Positions 11,901 to 24,200 of a DNA stretch of 64,000 nt are shown piece after piece; positions within the stretch are counted from its first letter, which is position 1; each line of letters begins with the position of its first letter. The notes beneath the pieces are model-generated. The model was not told the origin of the DNA. It ran no database searches and saw only the letters and a list, made by a program, of their open reading frames with translations. This DNA is from Pseudeuparius sepicola. Taxonomy: Eukaryota; Arthropoda; Insecta; Coleoptera; Anthribidae. A program made the translations under genes and the position numbers. Location: the NCBI GenBank assembly GCA_963920635.1, contig OY987298.1:144806257-144870256 (forward strand). The letters run 5' to 3'.

Positions 11901-12734
11901 TTAAAAAATTAAAAATTATCCACACCTTCTTTAAATAACAATGATCGGGCCCATATTATCTGAGGTAACCTACTCGCTTCGAGTAAAGAAATATACTCTC
12001 TACATTTTATATAACATCTTATTCTATAAGCTTATGAGAGTTGAAATTATGCGGCCGGCTCTTGGACTAATAGAAATGGTTTTTTTTGCGAACATTAAAT
12101 TTGATTTTTTGGATATTTAGATGGTGGGTACCAGTGGCGTAACCAGGGGGGCTTTGGGGCCTTTAGCCCCCCCCAAAGATCTGTCGCATGGTACTTATTT
12201 CTAAATAAAATCTATTTTAAAACAATTACAGAAGAATTTTGTTGGAATAATTAGCCCCCACCGACTTTAGATTCTAGTTACGCCACTGGTAGGTACTCCA
12301 AATCGAAATTGAACCTGATTTCCGGTTTCTATGAGTCAAATTGCATCGGACAGGTCTATTTTCAGAAATTGGCAAAATATTCTTCATGGGCCTGCAGATC
12401 TTGGGGCAGCCATCATACCTCTAATCCATTTTGTGTAAATCATTTTCAAAGGCAACTCGGAACCAAAAACTCAAAGTTCCGTTTTTTCTATGTATAAGTA
12501 GGAGGATAGAACTTTGAGAGTATAAATTTTCGGAATAAGCACATCGAAGTGCATACCTCATCGGTGAGGTATTCCCGAGAAAATGGCTATTTTCAAATAC
12601 CTTCTGTTTCGCTTTCAGAACACCACGGAAGAGTACAAATAAAAGTGTTCAGGGGGCCCACGGAGCACAGCGGGCACGAGTCCTTTGCCCCATGGGGCTA
12701 CTGGGTGAAGCAGCCAGCCGACGACCACCATTAG
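8971..12734 (+). CDS. Small secreted His-rich peptide precursor, 3 exons, family unknown
   Basis: Coding exons are 8971-8985, 9065-9158 and 12619-12734, with GT-AG introns in phase 0 and phase 1. The phases fit and give 74 residues. Residues 1-22 are a textbook signal peptide (K5, hydrophobic core VVSVVAGIIGLVITVFA) with likely cleavage before HPASYDD. The mature part of about 52 residues has no cysteine and eight histidines in the patches EHHG, EHSGHE and DDHH. It contains the aromatic segment SFAPWGYWVKQP and a beta-like VQIKVF. If intron 2 is not removed, translation ends after two lysines at 9169. A TATA box lies upstream and AATAAA is 81 nt after the stop. I do not recognise the family and assign no function. 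Intron 2 (3.46 kb) carries three transposable elements. Confidence 0.7.
10496..10802. mobile_element. MITE with ACAGGGTGTTCG termini
   Basis: About 307 bp. The left end TACAGGGTGTTCGACAAGTA and the right end (reverse complement beginning TACAGGGTGTCCAGTACG) form inverted repeats that continue through CAATCTCGTGGG on the left and CCCACGAGATTG on the right. It has no coding capacity and lies in intron 2 of the secreted-peptide gene. Confidence 0.75.
10849..12069. mobile_element. Non-autonomous TIR element, copy 1 (partner 50563-51691)
   Basis: About 1.2 kb with terminal inverted repeats of more than 150 bp starting TAGTACGAGAGCCGGC and including the block AAATGTAGAGAGTATATTTC. The interior matches the copy at 50563-51691 in reverse orientation. 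The longest internal frame (11031-11417, minus) shares about 45 residues with a frame in the other copy, but I recognise no transposase. It lies in intron 2 of the secreted-peptide gene. Confidence 0.8.
12132..12288. mobile_element. hAT-like MITE with 8-bp target duplication
   Basis: 157 bp with termini CAGTGGCGTAAC and GTTACGCCACTG. It is flanked by GTGGGTAC (12124-12131) and GTAGGTAC (12289-12296), an 8-bp duplication with one mismatch. An 8-bp duplication and CAGTGGCGTA-type ends are typical of hAT elements. It lies in intron 2 of the secreted-peptide gene. Confidence 0.75.
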
Positions 12735-12814
12735 ACCACTAGTTTTGCCAATACCTACTTTAGTTCCTATTTTGTTACTGTTAATATAAAAACGAAAGAA
12801 AAAAATCAAATCGA

Positions 12815-12820
12815 AATAAA
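12815..12820 (+). terminator. Poly(A) signal AATAAA of the secreted-peptide gene
   Basis: AATAAA 81 nt downstream of the stop at 12732-12734. Its spacing supports exon 3 as the terminal exon. Confidence 0.55.
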
Positions 12821-13158
12821 AGACGCTTTAACTCGAAATATATATTTATAATAACTTCAATAAGTACATGTGATGCAACTATAAATACGATTGCATATAA
12901 AAAGTACCTTTAACAATATCCATAGCAAAAAAATTTATTAACCTTAGTATTATACGATTTTAAGGCATGAGGAGGACGGATATGATATACCCTTTTCCAG
13001 TATTTTCTAAATTCCACGACCGAAATTAATATTTTAAATAGTTACACATTTTATATCTTTATACTTCTTTATTTATAAAAACAAAAATTCATTTGAAAGG
13101 AGAATTGGGAATTTCTGGTTAAAAGTTATAATGTTGAATAATTATTAAACGAAATATA

Positions 13159-14383
13159 CAGGGGGTCCCGAAATTAGCCTGCCATAATTTACCAGCGTAT
13201 TGTACGACCTAAAAAAATGAAAAAAGTTCCTATAAACATGGTCTCAAAAATGCCCCCTAATGGGGCTATAGCCCCCGAAAGGGGGTTTTTTCTAACTATT
13301 TCCAGAACAAACAAAGATAAAATTCTGAAATTTGGTATGCGATGTACCTGTGAGATTTGACATTTGCCGAGATAGCGATAGTTAGAAATTTTAAATTTTT
13401 AATCATAGGCGTCCTAAATGGGGGGGTTAAAGGGTTTAAAATGCCCTAAATTTTGTGTGTGTTTTTTCCCTAAATTTATTGCGAAATTATAAAATTTCAG
13501 GGTATTCTACAAAAAAATTGTGCTCTTGTTGAACTTTGATAGCGTGCACCGTTTTCGAGTAAAATCGTATTGAAATTCTTTCGCAGAGGGCCATGAAAAT
13601 GCGTATTAGAAATTAGCCTGCGATATTTTACCAGCGTGTTCTGCGACCCAAAAAAATGACAAAGTTCCTATAAATATGGCCTCAAAAATGCCCCCTAAGA
13701 GGGCTATAGCTCCCAAAATGGACACTTTGGCAAACGGTTTTTTCTAAATATTTCCAGAACGAGCAAAGATAAAATTCTGAAATTTGGTATGTGACATACC
13801 TGGGAGAATAAATCATGAAAAAACCCCACAAAATTTTTTTTGGATATTTTTAACCCCTTGACCCTTATTTGGGACGCCTATGATGAAGAATGTCAAACTA
13901 TCTCTACTTCGGTAAACGTCAAATCTCACAGGTATATCACACACCAAATTTCATAATTTGATTGTTGTTCGTTCTGGAAATATTTAGAAAAACCGTTTTC
14001 TAAAGTGTCCATTTCGGGGGCTATAGCCCCCTTAGGGGACTTTTTTGAGGCCATGTTTATAGGAACTTTTTTCATTTTTTTGTACCAAAAAAGGTGGTGG
14101 TAAATTATGGCAGGCTAATTTCTAATAGGCATTTTTATGGCACTCTGCAAACAATTTTCAAAACGAGTTTACTCGAAAACCATGCATTCTGTCGAAGTTC
14201 AACAAGAGCACTTTTTCTTCGTAGAATACCTTCAACTGTCATAATTTTGCAAGATCTGGAAAAAAGTATACAAAAAAATTTGGGGGTAATTTTAACTCCA
14301 TTTGGGACGCCTATGATTAAGAATGTTTAACTCTCGCTACCTCGGTAAATGTCAAATCTCACAGGTACATCACATACCAAATG
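13159..14383. mobile_element. Foldback element with nested subrepeats
   Basis: The two arms (about 13330-13850 and 13855-14383) are reverse complements; each carries TTTGGTATG next to a GATGTACCTGTGAGATTTGA-type block and GGGGGCTATAGC-type blocks. Within the left side the unit AAATTAGCCTGC...TTTACCAGCG occurs twice (about 13185 and 13610), so there are four related subunits. The left outer end starts ACAGGGGGTCCC. A remnant of the matching right outer block (CATGTTTATAGGAAC) survives at 14737-14758. The frame at 14094-14330 is a by-product. Confidence 0.75.
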
Positions 14384-14399
14384 GAATGTGAAGAATGCA

Positions 14400-16306
14400 T
14401 CAGGGATGTATTCGAATATTTTTCGAATTTTTATACCAGATTGAAAAGGCGTAGTCCAAAATGGGTGGTCAACGTGACTTCAAAGTGAGATTCTATTGGA
14501 GAATGCCTTTGTATAAAAAACGAAAGTCACTACCAACAAGATCAAAGGCACCGACAGCATGTTAAACAATTGGGTACTCCTAAATTGTGCCACTACCTTA
14601 CAATTTAGTAATCTTTCTGGGTATTTATAAAGTTAATAACAATATAACAAATAAAATAATTTGCCTTAATACCTTTCTCAAGATGTTAAGAGAAAATTTT
14701 AACACCCCATAATTCTTACAAAGCATTAAAGGGCACATGTTTATAGGAACTTTTTTTCTTAAAACAACATGCTGTATCAATGGTTTAGCCTATAATTTCT
14801 GTGGTAAAAACATCTAGTAAAAATATAACAGACAAATTATAGATAAAATTAAATAATATAAAGTATAAAGTTTAACCTGTGTCGAAATTAGAAGTCCGAT
14901 ATCCTTCCACGAATTTCAAATGATAAAGGTACCTTACAGTAAAATAATTATATATATACAAAATATATAACTGCCGTTATAGCAACAAAATAAAAAGCTG
15001 TTTTGTCACTACGATTAAGTACCGCCACTCGAATACTGATCTCTCGTTAACATTACAACGAACTTTTCACGCCGATTCAACAGTTTTTGCAACCCTAATT
15101 AATCGAAATTAATATTGTATATTTAAGTACTTAAATAATATGGAAAGTTCAATAAACAATAATACGTTACCGTGTGCCGCTATTTTTTCTGACTTGATAT
15201 AAAAAACAGATGCACACACCAGTCAATTCTAAAGGCCTACTCTCTAGTTTGTAAATAAATGGAATATTATACAGAAATATTGAATAATAATAAACGTTTA
15301 TAATATCTTTTAAAATTTAATAATTTAATGTTTTTTTTTGGACAAAACGTTTTAAAAAAGTTTGATAACTATAAACAAAAGTTAGTCCAGTTACTCAAAA
15401 CAAGCTCTAATTCGGATCAGATTATTTCATCTAATCTAAAAAATAAATTACTAAAATCACTTTAACACGCTTATAGTCACCAAACAATTTCATCGACACA
15501 GTATAATCAAACATATTAAAACCTCACACTGTTAATAACAAATAAGCGGAGTAAACATAATAAACATCTAGCGGAATGTTGTATAAAGTCTTGTTTGTTA
15601 CTGTTACGGAATGGTAAATTAAGCAGTAAGGCTGAAATCATGGAAAACAAAATAATTGGAAACATTATTGTTAGCCATTAAAAAAATCACACGTCGATTT
15701 GAAAATAGTGAAGCTAACAATTACACAGCCTTTTTGCGTGGAATAGCGAATTCCGGTTTCTATGAGTTTCATTTTAAGCTCAGTTTTCATGGATAACAAT
15801 CGTATTGTGATAATATTGAAGCAAAACATTGGAAATCTTACACTTGCCGAGACATTTCATCATTTTTTAGATCGTTCTATAATAACTTCGAGGCATATTT
15901 GTTACACACAGGATGTCCTTAAATAAATGCAGTTAATCCATATGCCTTGAGACATAAAAAAAATTACCTTCAAACCGCCATAAATAGAATGGTTCTATCT
16001 AGAAACAGTTGAAATGCGTCTTTTTTGGATACTGGCAGACAAAAACTACAGAAAGACCATGGCACACAATGCGATTTAATATGCGGCTCGTCTCGCGTCA
16101 AGAAATAAGAATAACTGAAATATTTTTTATACAGAAATCACGATCCATCTATCAATGTATGCATTTTTCATTCATTCCGATTGAGAAGGAAATAAATAAT
16201 TAGTAAAATAATAATATATTATAGTTTTTTTTAATAGTTGGTGTTGGTGCCGACAATGTTAAGACAAGCCGCCTGTGGAATAGAAATCATAATTCCGAGG
16301 CCAATG
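14400..16306. other. Intergenic AT-rich DNA, no gene seen
   Basis: About 1.9 kb between the foldback elements at 13159-14383 and 16308-17077. Apart from the remnant at 14737-14758 I see no repeat with a partner in the window, no convincing coding sequence and no RNA gene. Confidence 0.4.
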
Positions 16307-16307
16307 A

Positions 16308-17077
16308 TATACAGGATGATTTTTTTAGAACTACCACCGTGATTTTCTCGCTTATTTTGACCCATACAAAAAAAAATTAAGAAACAAAAATGTGGCAATT
16401 TTGGACAGCTATGTGGTGCTGCAAAAGAAATCGGCATCCATGGCCAACTTGTCGCGCAATATAAAAAAAAAATCAAATTGAGCAAAACAATTAATAGTCA
16501 TAGCATGTTTGTTTATTTTAAAAGTTGGGGAAAACTTTCATATTGAAAATTGATGGCACTAAGAAGCTTTATGCAATGCAGAAAATTACACAGGGCCTTC
16601 GGCTCTTTCAGGCTATAAATTTTTTTGTTTATTTCTTATTAAGCGATTTTCTCGCTTATCTGAGCCGCACAGAAAATATGTAAGAAAATAAAATATGGCA
16701 ATTTTGGTCACCCAGGTGACGTTAAAAAAAATGGGCCTCCATGCCCAACTTTTTGCGCTGTGCTAAAAAAACTTCAAATCGACAAAAATTTTCATTCCCT
16801 CAAGAGAGCTCAAGAGCAACCCTGCATAATTTCTGAAACTATCTGAGCACCCGGATGAATAAAGCTTCACAGAGCCATCAATTTTCAATAAAAATGTTTT
16901 CCTGTCTCTTAAAATAAACAATCCATGGCTATTAATACTTTTGCTCAATTTGAGTTTTTTTTATACTGCGTGACAAGTTGTCCAAAATTGCCACATTTTT
17001 GTTTCTTACTTTTTTTGTACGGGTCAAAATAAGCGAGAAAATCGCGGTGGTAGTTCTAAAAAAACCATCCTGTATAT
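16308..17077. mobile_element. Foldback element, about 770 bp
   Basis: The left end ATATACAGGATGATTTTTTT, followed by the block GAACTACCACCGTGATTTTC, has its reverse complement at 17045-17077. A second internal pair (TTTTCTCGCTTAT near 16640 and the block at 17025) shows a nested structure. The overlapping frames at 16231-17166 only reflect the palindrome. Confidence 0.7.
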
Positions 17078-17175
17078 ACAAATCTGTTCAGAAAATTCAC
17101 TTGAACAAAACCCAAAAAAGGTCCACTCCGGATGCACCACAAAATGTTTTATTAATTAAAAACTAATTATTTCCA

Positions 17176-17524
17176 TGCCAACATCAGATATGAGTGAGTC
17201 ACTTCATGAGAACTAATCGTCAGAAGTGGCTGTAGCCTAATGAAAGCTTCATTTATTTTATCGTTTGTTCAAATCCCACACAATGCATTTACTTTTTTTA
17301 ATACTTAACAAAAATACAGATTTTATTGTTTACTATTTTATTTTACCGCAATATTAACAAAAATTTGCATTTTTGTTGATAATTAAAAAAGAAAATGCAT
17401 CGTCTGAGATTTGAACTTACGATAAAATAAGCGACCCTATAATAGGGATGCGCCTTTACCAGTTAGGCTATGGCCACTTCTGAAGATTGTTTTCATAAAC
17501 TCACTAATATCTGACATTGACATA
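17176..17524. mobile_element. Foldback element whose two arms are tRNA-like
   Basis: Outer inverted repeat CATCAGATATGAGTG on the left and the complement around 17500-17518 on the right. Each arm, reading inward from its own strand, has GTGGC(C/T).TAGCCTAA, then a TTATTTTATCGT block, then GTTCAAATC. These are RNA polymerase III A- and B-box-like sequences. See the separate entry for the right arm. Confidence 0.6.
17396..17477 (-). pseudogene. tRNA-like arm with polymerase III A and B boxes
   Basis: On the minus strand the A box TAGCCTAACTGG (17470-17459) matches TRGCNNARYNGG exactly. AGTTCAAATCT (about 17418-17408) is a near-consensus B box. A CCCTA/TAGGG hairpin sits where an anticodon arm would be. 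The overall fold is not a clean tRNA, so this is a tRNA-derived SINE-type sequence rather than a tRNA gene. Confidence 0.5.
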
Positions 17525-18013
17525 ATTAGTAGTTTCTTGATTTGATTCTTGTTATTACATGCGCTTGAAGATAAAATAGTATGTTACTTGGAGATGGACC
17601 ATAGACTCCATCATTTTAATGCTTCACAACTTATTACAGAACACCTTGTAGGAGTTTAAAAGAACCCTGATGATGAAATGTCCTTTTTTGCGAAATTTTG
17701 AATAAAAAAATTATGCAACTTGAACCCAAATTACTGGCCAATATGGTCACTAATGACAAACGGTAACACAATACAGCTTCTCCACCTTCCGACACAATAA
17801 ACAATAATTAATACATAACGAATACTTTTAAAATTTCCATTTAATACTATTTTTATTGTCTTCATGTTAACTTTGCCTGAAGTTTCCTTAAAACAACTTC
17901 ATAAAATTATACTTCCTTCAATACTATCACGACACATTTCTCGCTTCTTTTTCTATACATGGAAGTACATAATAGTTTTGCCTTAATAAAGTTGGGATGG
18001 CCATATTTCCTTA

Positions 18014-18019
18014 TTTATT
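18014..18019 (-). terminator. Candidate poly(A) signal of par-6
   Basis: TTTATT on the + strand is AATAAA on the minus strand, about 235 nt past the par-6 stop codon at 18253-18255. Confidence 0.4.
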
Positions 18020-18252
18020 CGAGGAACTGCCATAAATTTTCAATCTAAAAATACATATTATTAACCTCTTCTCTAGATTTTTTTTTGCAATTTAACCAAG
18101 ACTGCGTCATGCCGTCACATGTAGATAATTTGCGGAAAATGTTGTAAGTGAGATAATCTAAAAACCGGATAAGGAATATAGCCAACTCAATCACCGACAT
18201 TGATAAACTTGCAGGTTACCTCTCCGACTTTTGGCCTACCGCTTAGGAATTT

Positions 18253-21200
18253 CTAAAGGTGCAACACACCGTCGTCTTTAGTTGTGCTGGTGTCTTCTAG
18301 CGTCGTCGCTCCCGTCAAGTCGACGATCTCATCTTGGTCAAATCTGGAAACAAGAAACAAGGTTGGAAAAAACTGCATCTTGCTGCCAGTAATAAACACA
18401 GTTTGTTTTATACACTGCGTAATTTTTTTCAACTAAAGGGTGCATTTGAACTATTTTTCAATTTTTGTATTTTAAGATTTTTTTAAACACGACATGTAAA
18501 ATATACACGCAAAATAAGGTGCAATTAAGGTTCAATGTACAGCACGTGCGTGGTGATTCAATATTTTGACCCATAAAATGGATTTTTTTGATCTGTAGAG
18601 AGCAACACGCATAATTTTAAATTTTTGGTCAATTCAAATTTTAATCTAAGTAATTACTCACATTTTGAGGCAAAAATTATTTAAAAAGATTTATCACAAT
18701 GGCCGTTATTAGCATTTGTGCAATAAGCCTAATAACTGCCATTGTGATAAATATTTTTAAATAATTTTTGTCTCAAAATGTGAGTAATTACTTAGATTAA
18801 AATTTGTATTGACCAAAAGTTTAAAATTATGCGTGTTGCTCGCTACAGATCGAAAAAATATTTTTTAGAAATAAAAACAAATCCAGACCCTGCCAAGATA
18901 AAAAATGTTTAGTAACATTATTCGTATGAGTTAGTAATAGAAATCTAAAACAAAACAATACAAAACAATGCAAAACAATGTAGTAATTGTGCCAAAGATC
19001 TTCATAAATTTATCTTTAACTTATATAACCAACGTTAAAAACATCAATTTGGAACAATTAGTTGATATCTACAGTCTACATATAGTAAAAATGTGGACAG
19101 TTATCATTTAACAATAAATGTTACTGATTTTGCGAATTTACTGATCCTACTTGGTCTATAAATTATATCCTTAATAAATTGCTTATTCCGGCTAACGTGG
19201 CAACGTTGCACGGGCTCTTTGTGAACGATGCGCATTTGCTTTATTATGCCCCAACAGCTGATCCAGAGTTCGTTGAGATTTCGCTAGATTGTATTGATGT
19301 GTTTCGAGTGTTAACTTTTGCATTATTCTTGTTTTTTGAGGAGATTTTAGGGTTATTGGACAAAAGACATATAGTTAAGTTAGTAATTAGTTAATTAGTG
19401 TAGCTTTAAGAACAATGAGAAGAGTAAAGTGTTCGATTTGTGGCATAGGAAATGTAACCTCTGGTTATCATATATGATGCCAGGCTTAAGTGTCAAATTT
19501 GTTGCTTTTCTTTTGAGTAGGCATTTTTTATGTTGGCTGATTACAATGCAGCCTTTAGGTTAATCTATGTTTATTATTTGTCTGAGGTAAAATATCATCA
19601 AAAATTGTATACTTTTATAGAAATGTTTTGAAAGCTGTACTTATGATACCTAGATTAATACTCTTGGGTACTAAAGGGTACATTTGAACTACTTTTCAAC
19701 GATTTTTCGTATTAAAAATCGGTTGCGTTGCAGGTGGTGTAGCAATTTAAATCAGCTGCGGGAGTTGCGGAAATTTAATTAGGAAGGAACGAGGAAGTAA
19801 AATATGGAATATAGCAGTCGCGGAAATAACTTCTTTTTTTTTAATTTTCTACTGGGAGGCTCTAGTCCCGGAGCCCCTGTGGACGAGCTACACTTATGTT
19901 AACTGGACTATTGGAAACTAAAGAGTAAGTTTGAACTAATTAATAATTTTTGTTTTTTAATAAAGTGAGACACAATTTTAGCTGACTTTGCATGAAACAA
20001 AACAAGATCTGTAAAGTATGAAGGTTACCTACTAAGAAGGTGACAGATAATTTTGCCCAATTTTACATATAAAACAACTTAAGAACAGTGTACAGTCTGT
20101 TCTCTAGTAGTTGATAGTGGAAATCTGGTACTAGGGCCATATAAAGGCCATAAACCGCAGGCCTGGGGTAGAAGAATTTATTATGGATAGGAAGGGCAGG
20201 TAATTATAATTTATTAGGGGTAGGGAGGACAGGTAATTATTAATCACTTGGAAAATACCTCAATAAACAAATCAATTTGAAGGTGAGGTTCAAAGTGGTT
20301 ACTTCGTTTTTTATTGTATACGATGGCTTCCTCTTTTAAACCAGTGAACGCTAGCGACATCAGTAAGTCTGCATACTCTTTAAGGGAAAAGGCTATAGTG
20401 TTGAACGTATATGATGCCCTAATTCATCAACATCCCGCAAATACTGTCTCATACATAGTAGAAACCTGTGCCAATATGACTGGAGTTGGAGAAGCAGCTA
20501 TTTACAGAATTTTGAAACAAAGAAAAATCGGCAATATTGCAAGTCCCAAGAAACATGAAGGGCAAAAATCCAAAGACATTGAAAAAATGCCATACGTAGA
20601 AAAGTACATGTTTTTTTTATAAAGAAAGAGTTACCTACGTTAGACAAAGTTCTACAAACCATTAGAGACGATGAGGACTTGCCTCAATTAGGAACAACTA
20701 AACTTTGGAAAATTCTTCATGAAATGAATTTTCGTTGGGAAAAACATAATCGAAAGTCCATTTTGATCGATAGGGAAGAAATTATTTGTTGGAGAAGAAG
20801 GTACCTACGATCTATTCAAAAATTTCGAGCCGAAGGAAGAAACATTTAAATTGCAAGAAAAGAGAATGTGGAAACTTAACAATTCAATCGACGAAACTGT
20901 AGACCTGCATCCTGTGATTATTAATTTAGGTGAAGACAACTCGTCTTCTGAAGACGATTATTTCATTTTAGAATAAGTATAGTGTAACTAGCTAATTAAT
21001 ATTCTATTATTATATTATTTGTATATATTCAAATTTCGCTGTATATTTTTATATTATTTTTTTTATTTCCTGTGATTTACTTTGCAATATTTGTATTCTT
21101 GATCTAATAAATATTAATTCTGGAAAACTTTCTGGATATTATTTAATTAAAAAATACTACAAATACCAAAAAAATAAGCAGGTACCACAGATGGGTACCT

Positions 21201-24200
21201 AGCTCTCACAATGAATGCCTAATAAAAATTCCTGCCTGAAAAGCAAACTTCTAAAGTCTAAACATAAATAATACATAGGTAGTTTCCTGTCTGTACAGGG
21301 TGGCCCATCCAAGCGGAAAAAGTATGCTACGTGGAGACACGTTAAGGGGAATTCGAGGGTGTACCCTAATTTTGTATACGGGGGTCGGTAAAAAAGTTAT
21401 CGCGAAAAAACCTTTTTTGCAAAATAAAAAAAATATTTTTTTAACTACACATCCATTAGAGAACTTTTAAGTAGTATTCCCGAATATTCAGTTTTTTAAT
21501 ATAACTTCCGGTTATAGCGGAAATAAAAGTGGTTTTCTCTATTTTACAACTTACACATTTCTCTTAACCATCACAGGATTCCTTTTTTAATTCTGAATCC
21601 AACGATATATAATTGGACCTATTTATCTCCAACCGTTTCCGAGATATTTATCAGAGAAGCTCCATCACATGGTCTCATGGTCGGTGTCAATATTTCTATT
21701 TACGTGTCAGATTAGTCTAAAATTTTGTTGCTGAAGCTGTTAGTAGTTGGAGTTTAAAAAATGTTTTTGAAAGAAGAATGCTGTGATATTTTAGAGATCT
21801 TCATCAAAAATGATAAAAGATACGTAGAAACTTTGAGGGAGTATTCTCGTAAATATCCAAATAGAAATGTTCCGAGTGCTATTCATTTATACGTAAGCTG
21901 TATCGAAGATTCAGATCGACAGGAAGTGTGATTAGCAAGAGAAAAAAAGGGTTTAGAATTAGTGAGGACGAGAGAGAACGAATTTTAAATTATTTCAGAA
22001 GAAATAACGAAAAATCTCAGAGAGATGCAGCGAGAGACTTACAAATTCCCCGGTCTACAATACAAAGGGTAATGAAATTAAGCAAATTTAAAGCCTTCAA
22101 AATATTACCTGTTCAAAGGCTATTCCCTGGAGATGCTGCAAGAAGACTGGAATATTGTCAAACAATGTTAAACTTTTATTTTGCAAGAGGTGGAGCTGGA
22201 TTTTTTAAACAAATTATTTGGTCCGATGAAGCTACATTTACAACGGCGGGAATATACAACCGGAAAAATAGTGTATTTTGGTCTGTTGACAATCCACGGG
22301 CATTTCGTGAAGTTGTGAAATCCGGCAGAAATTCTGTGGGTGTTTGGTGCGGAATTGTGGGAAATTTTATAATGGGCCCTCTATTTTATTCAGGAAGTAT
22401 GACAGGTAGGAAATACCTACATTTAATCCAGAACGAATTGGAACAATGCTTTGACCAGTTGCCATTAATTTTTCTTAACCAACTCCAAGAAAGACAATTA
22501 ATATGGCAGCAAGATGGCGCTTCCTTCCATAACTGTGGGCCCATAACGGAATTTTTGAACAATTCGTTTGAAAATTGGATTGGTAAACATGGAACGATAA
22601 GGTGGCCGCCATGTAGTCCAGATTTAACCCCCTTGGATTTTTTCTTGTGGGGCATTTAAAAAATAAAGTTTATAAAAACCATTTTGAACATTTAATGTAC
22701 GAGTAAATGAACTTCTAACTAATTCTTAATAACTAATCATATTGTTGTTGTTATAATAAATATGACAGTAGTAAAAATAATAAATGTTTCATAATTTTCA
22801 CGAGATTTTTAATTAAGTTGAATGCAGTTGAATGGCTATAGCCACTTTAACATTCAGCCTACTCGCTTGTCAGTTTTATTATCATGGCTGACTTGATTTG
22901 TCATAAATTAGGTTTTATTGTTTGGCCTACTCAGATCGAACATCAGACACCGACCATGAGACCATGTATCTAGTTTGATGGAGCTTCTCTGATAAATATC
23001 TCGGAAACGGTTGGAGATAAATAGGTCCAATTATATATCGTTGGATTCAGAATTAAAAAAGGAATCCTGTGATGGTTAAGAGAAATGTGTAAGTTGTAAA
23101 ATAGAGAAAACCACTTTCATTTCCGCTATAACCGGAAGTTATATTAAAAAACTGAATATTCGGGAATACTACTTAAAGGTTCTCTAATGGATGTGTAGGT
23201 AAAAAAATATATATTTTTTATTTTGCAAAAAATGTTTTTTCGCGATAACTTTTTTACCGACCCCCGTATACAAAATTAGGGTACACCCTCGAATTCCCCT
23301 TAATTTTTACTACAACCTCATTTTTTGAATGACGATTTTATGTTAACCTGTACCGCTATGGTTAGTCCCTCGCCTCATTTGCATTTTATGACTCTATTGT
23401 GAATCAGGGCCAATATGGGGTATGCCCAGGTGGCCCCAAAAAATATCACCAAAACAAGGGGCAAATACATTAAAAATGCTCTTTACCTTTTGGCTCACTG
23501 CGACAGCTTTCTGAATTTATAATGAAAAGGCGGTACTCTCAACTGCTAGAGAACAGACTATAATTTTCCAAAACTGATACTTTTAGAGAGGTCCATCTAC
23601 TAAGGGTAGCTGGAAATTAAATGGTACATTTGAACTACTTTTAATTTTTTTTATTTTTGTTGCACGCAACACCACTTGAGAGCAAAACCATATTTTTCAA
23701 CACAAATCTCTGAACATGCGGAACACGCTACAATTCAAGTCACAATGAATAAAATAAATAAAACCATTCAGTACATGGAGTATAGAAAAACGAAAACAAG
23801 ACATTTACCTGTCTTCCGGGTCAGATCCTCCAGTCGTGTGCGACTGGTGGGACCCGCTCGACAGCTGCGAGTTGCGCCCGAAGCTGCCCCGTCGCACGGG
23901 CCCCACGGTCCTTTGGTTTGCCGGCTTCACGGTGACGATCAGGTTGGAGCTATTGGCTACCATCATGTCCGTCACCTAAAGAAAAGAAATCGGAAACTTA
24001 CGATCGCGTAACGTCTTGAAATCGTTTATTTTTACCTGGTCGAGCGTTTTGCCGGCCACCTCGATGCCGTTCACCTCGAGAACTTCATCGTTTACCGCCA
24101 AAAGGCCAGTGGACTCGGCGAGACCACCAGGCACTAATCTGGAGATAAAAATGCCCGGTATCTTCTCCAGACCTAAGAAAAAATGAAAGGAAACTCGGGG

